DNA from: Rummeliibacillus suwonensis
GTDB lineage: Bacteria > Bacillota > Bacilli > Bacillales_A > Planococcaceae
Direction: 5' to 3'
Assembly (NCBI RefSeq): GCF_007896435.1
Contig: NZ_VCBL01000001.1
Coordinates: 1,884,271-1,948,270, forward strand
DNA length: 64,000 nucleotides
Positions 61,390 to 64,000 of this stretch are shown in pieces; positions within the stretch are counted from its first letter, which is position 1; every line of letters starts with the position of its first letter. The position numbers and the translations under genes are program-made. The notes beneath the pieces are model-generated. The model was not told the origin of the DNA and made no database searches. It saw only the letters and a program-made list of their open reading frames with translations.

Positions 61390-61899
61390 TTAAAGTAGTG
61401 TGTTAATGTCTCCCCAACCATATGCAATTTCCTTTAATTGCTTTCCGGCAATTTCTACCTCGACCGTGTCTAATTTTACTCCTCCTAGTTTTTCATAAAA
61501 TAAGCGAGAGTTATTTTCCTCTAAGACTAGCACAAGCATAGAATTTAAACCCATCTTTTTAATTTCATCAAGGACAGGTTTAATCAATGATTTTCCAATC
61601 CCTCTTCTTTGATACTTCTTTAAAATGTAGATTACATATAACTCTCCTTCAAATCCCTTATATTTTTTGCTTCTTTCTTTTCCACCTGATGAAAAACCAA
61701 CAATTTTCCCCTTATTATCTTCTGCTACGAAAACAATTTCTTGTGAAATAATATTAGTCCATTTTTTCGCTTGTTTTTCATATGAAAGACTATTTAAGTA
61801 TTCTTTTGGAATAATATTTGCATAAGTAGTTTTCCAACTGTCAATATGAACTTTTGCAATTCCTTCTGCATCTGTCAAAGTAGCTTTTCTTATATTCAT
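61390..61899 (-). CDS. GNAT family N-acetyltransferase
   Basis: 169 residues: NIRKATLTDAEGIAKVHIDSW, IVFVAEDNKGKIVGFSSGG, YVIYILKKYQRRGIGKSLIKPVLDEIKKMG (acetyl-CoA Q/RxxGxG/A), VLEENNSRLFYEKLGG. TGAGGTGAATTTAT precedes the ATG. Substrate unknown. Confidence 0.92.
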   Translation of the reverse strand: MNIRKATLTDAEGIAKVHIDSWKTTYANIIPKEYLNSLSYEKQAKKWTNIISQEIVFVAEDNKGKIVGFSSGGKERSKKYKGFEGELYVIYILKKYQRRGIGKSLIKPVLDEIKKMGLNSMLVLVLEENNSRLFYEKLGGVKLDTVEVEIAGKQLKEIAYGWGDINTLL

Positions 61900-61986
61900 A
61901 TAAATTCACCTCAAGCGTATTTTTATTTATCAAGAAAGTTTTTGTAAATGAATCAATTTCATAATACAAAATTCATATAAAAAACA

Positions 61987-62301
61987 CGAACATTTCTAAT
62001 CAACATGAACATTAATATTCAGAAGTTTTTGTTCCACTCCAGACGGCGCTTTCCACGGGCTTGGCTTCAATCTCCTCGGGTCGACACGATGTTGACCCCG
62101 AAGCCGTTGCCACAGGACGTGGCGAACTTAGGCTTTGTCCCTTAAAACGTTCCTGCGGGGCTTTCAGCTCAAGATTTTCCCGTAGGACTTTGAATAAGCC
62201 TCCTTGAACTCACACCGCACGAAGGAAATGCGCATGCATTTTCGAGGAGTCGCCGTCTTCCGCTCCACAACTATCAAAATTAGTTATTCTTAAATGTTCG
62301 T
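61987..62301 (+). mobile_element. Family B-related long element B8
   Basis: Ends CGAACATTT (61987) and AAATGTTCG (to 62301) are inverted repeats. It shares with long B copies the double-hairpin module (about 62078-62140) and the CACACCGCACGAAGGAAATGCGCATGCATTTTCGAGGAGTCG segment, but has a different outer stem (AGACGGCG/CGCCGTCT). A sister subfamily of B. Confidence 0.7.
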
Positions 62302-62740
62302 ATTTTTTAAGAAGAAAATGATTTATGAAATTGATTCAAATATCAAATAATTTTATCAGCGTTTTTTTAATTTCATCTTTATTGTTTCCGTTCAAAGTGA
62401 CATCAAGATTTGCATAAATAATCATTAGCAAACTCTTTGCTTCATTTTCGTTTAATTAAGCAACATTTCCCTGGCATGTTCAATTTCTAGCATAAAAGCG
62501 TTCCTTGACTAGTTTTTTAAACACGGCAAATATGACCTATAAACAATTGATTCCTGTAAATATATTTAACAAGTTTACATTATAATTTCTTTTAGGGAAT
62601 ATAGAAATTCATTTAAACCTATCAACAGATTTTTGCAATGATTCTTTTCTTAATACACATATTCTGATGACGATATAAAAAAGCCAACATTTCATATTCT
62701 GACTTCTTTACTATTAATTAAACACCAACTAAATCTCTAC
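62302..62740. other. Gap with a gene relic, otherwise empty
   Basis: Beyond the relic at 62337-62495 the sequence is AT-rich, with no repeat or motif I can support. Confidence 0.5.
62337..62495 (-). pseudogene. Frameshifted relic of a small protein
   Basis: The minus strand reads MLEIEHAREMLLN then a stop; in another frame it continues NENEAKSLLMIIYANLDVT ... DEIKKTLIKLFDI to a stop. One frameshift would join them. Family not recognised. Confidence 0.4.
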
Positions 62741-63082
62741 TCATTCTAGAACTGAATAACCATTATTTGTTTTTTTAAAGAAGAACCCTGTTCCTTCTTC
62801 TTGGGAAACAAACCCTTCTAAGGCTGATGAATTCTCTACCATTTTTTGTTCCTCTGCTGTTACAGTTGTTATAGAGTCTCTTTTGTTGAGATGATTATTT
62901 TCTCGTTGATCTTGTTCCTCTTTTGTTACAATTTTATATTGGTCTCCATCATCCATGTTCGCTTGTTCTATAAATGCATTTTCTTTTGTCGATACATCGT
63001 TGCTTTGCAAGCCTTTTATAACCCCAATCGCTAATATAAGAACTCCCGCACTACCAACAATAAAAACTGATTTTCTTTTCAT
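62741..63082 (-). CDS. Hypothetical exported/anchored protein, 113 residues
   Basis: AGGGAGGTATTT precedes the ATG. One N-terminal hydrophobic helix (about residues 6-24) then a highly charged, Gln/Asn/Glu-rich extracellular tail with two VTxEEQ-like repeats (IVTKEEQDQ, TVTAEEQKM). Probably membrane-anchored, outside. Not recognised. Confidence 0.7.
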   Translation of the reverse strand: MKRKSVFIVGSAGVLILAIGVIKGLQSNDVSTKENAFIEQANMDDGDQYKIVTKEEQDQRENNHLNKRDSITTVTAEEQKMVENSSALEGFVSQEEGTGFFFKKTNNGYSVLE

Positions 63083-63189
63083 AAATACCTCCCTATTTTT
63101 ATATAAATTGTCATATCACACTAAATATGATACCATAACAAACCATATATGGAATTTTAAAATCATGTAATATACACTATTTCTATAAT

Positions 63190-63660
63190 TCAATAAGAAT
63201 ATTTATTCCTCAATTGTAGATTAACGATATTTATTGAATGAAAATTCCTGTCAATCAAATTATTCACTATTTGCTTTATCACGTTTGCATTACGTAACTC
63301 TTTATTATCAAAATTCAATATTTCAGATATCTCAACCCATCTACTATCTATAATCTCCTCTTCCTCAATATTTAATGTTCCAGCAGAGATTTCACCTGTG
63401 AAATGGAAAAGAATAACTTGATTACCTGTACTACTAATGAAATTATAAATACCAGTGGAATTTAAAAGTTCCACACTAAGTCCCGTTTCCTCCTTTACTT
63501 CCCTGCAAGCTGCCAAAAGAATGTCTTCGCCAAATTCAATTCTCCCACCAGGAAAGTTCCACTGATCCACTGCAATTGGTTTATTTTCTTTTATGATTAA
63601 AACTTCATCATTTTTAAAAATAGTTGCACTAACTACTAAAACAATCCCATTTTGAGTCAT
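63190..63660 (-). CDS. Nudix hydrolase
   Basis: 156 residues with a full Nudix box, GGRIEFGEDILLAACREVKEETGL (about residues 39-62), and the usual beta-strand VLVVSATIFKNDEVLII before it. Hydrolyses nucleoside diphosphate derivatives; substrate unknown. The start overlaps no other gene, and its ribosome site is weak (AGGGATGCGGTGACGA). Confidence 0.9.
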   Translation of the reverse strand: MTQNGIVLVVSATIFKNDEVLIIKENKPIAVDQWNFPGGRIEFGEDILLAACREVKEETGLSVELLNSTGIYNFISSTGNQVILFHFTGEISAGTLNIEEEEIIDSRWVEISEILNFDNKELRNANVIKQIVNNLIDRNFHSINIVNLQLRNKYSY

Positions 63661-63774
63661 TCGTCACCGCATCCCTAATATTTAAAATTTTTCTTTTAAT
63701 AGTATCATTCAATCAAAAAGCATTTCAGACTCACCATAATAAGATTCCAATTGCACCTTATATCCCAATAACGA

Positions 63775-63806
63775 CAAAAAGCCAACAAATTCCTGTTTGC
63801 TGGCTT
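63775..63806 (-). terminator. Terminator downstream of the 3'-edge gene
   Basis: AAAAGCCAACAAA and TTTGCTGGCTT form a stem with one mismatch. The minus strand continues TTTTTGTCG. Confidence 0.7.
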
Positions 63807-63846
63807 AGTCTTTTATTTATAGATAATAGATATAAAAATGCTTATC

Positions 63847-64000
63847 TTAATTAGTTATTCCATTTTCTACAATAGCTTTTTGGATAATAGCCTTAATAAA
63901 GGATCCTTTATTTTTTGTATAGGTTGGTCTGTCATACTTGTATTTAGATGCAAGTTCTTTTTTGAGCGCAATTCTATGCTAGTCTAACTAAAATTTGTAT
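63847..64000 (-). pseudogene. C-terminal end of a gene, apparently frameshifted
   Basis: The minus strand frame ending at 63847 reads IALKKELASKYKYDRPTYTKNKGSF ... IVENGITN, preceded a few codons earlier by TAG. Another frame above it reads IQILVRLA before a stop. Either a broken gene or the end of one with a frameshift near 63975. Family not recognised. Confidence 0.35.

Overview
The window is low-GC DNA from an endospore-forming-type Bacillales bacterium. Strong GGAGG ribosome sites, frequent TTG/GTG starts, a leu T-box leader, a CodY-like box, a SigO/RsoA/YvrJ-type sigma locus, YunG, YcgR/YcgQ and a KinB-like orphan kinase all point to Bacillaceae/Planococcaceae (Lysinibacillus-Rummeliibacillus-Solibacillus neighbourhood; the genus is an inference). 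I saw no rRNA, tRNA, CRISPR array, intact IS transposase or prophage. The window is mostly chromosomal metabolism and surface biology, laced with non-coding dispersed repeats.

Layout. 0-6 kb: 5' part of D-serine dehydratase, a TetR-regulated ABC exporter, and a sigO-rsoA-yvrJ locus. 6.7-17.6 kb: the centrepiece, a tightly overlapping minus-strand operon for a Pel-type exopolysaccharide. Its order is sugar epimerase fused to PelD (c-di-GMP receptor), PelE, PelA-type deacetylase, PelF glycosyltransferase, PelG flippase fused to a CotH-type kinase, a VTC-domain protein and a DUF4956 membrane protein. 18-22 kb: secreted beta-helix protein, WG-repeat protein, orphan histidine kinase. 23-28 kb: acetyltransferase, FMN reductase with an MhqR-like MarR repressor and two matching operators, MocR regulator, MFS exporter. 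28.5-39.6 kb: a complete reductive pyrimidine degradation cluster (NCS1 permease, PreA, PreT, dihydropyrimidinase, amidohydrolase; divergent PucR, aminotransferase, Fe-alcohol dehydrogenase), with the same palindrome in both control regions. 40-50 kb: alkaline phosphatase behind a four-repeat Pho box, a lipoprotein, a glucosaminidase-LysM protein, LrgAB, LysR, a chemoreceptor and an AGCS symporter. 50-53 kb: leuA with promoter, CodY-like box and T-box leader, followed upstream by an ABC ATPase and a LysE exporter. 54-56.5 kb: an amino-acid ABC transporter whose ATPase gene is destroyed by several frameshifts. 57-64 kb: YcgQ/YcgR, small proteins, racemase, acetyltransferase, Nudix hydrolase and gene relics.

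The second theme is the repeats. Family A (10 copies, about 100-220 bp, all on the plus strand) is a multi-hairpin element. Family B (about 190-380 bp) is a MITE-like element with terminal inverted repeats containing GTGTTGATTA; one copy (39744-40100) is flanked by a perfect 10-bp target duplication. An A copy lies inside a B copy. Some members of both families carry the same roughly 60-bp double-hairpin module in opposite orientation, with base changes that preserve pairing in the outer stem. Several copies abut stop codons of minus-strand genes.

The strongest candidates for something new are the two gene fusions in the Pel-CotH-VTC-DUF4956 operon and the shared covarying hairpin module of the two repeat families.
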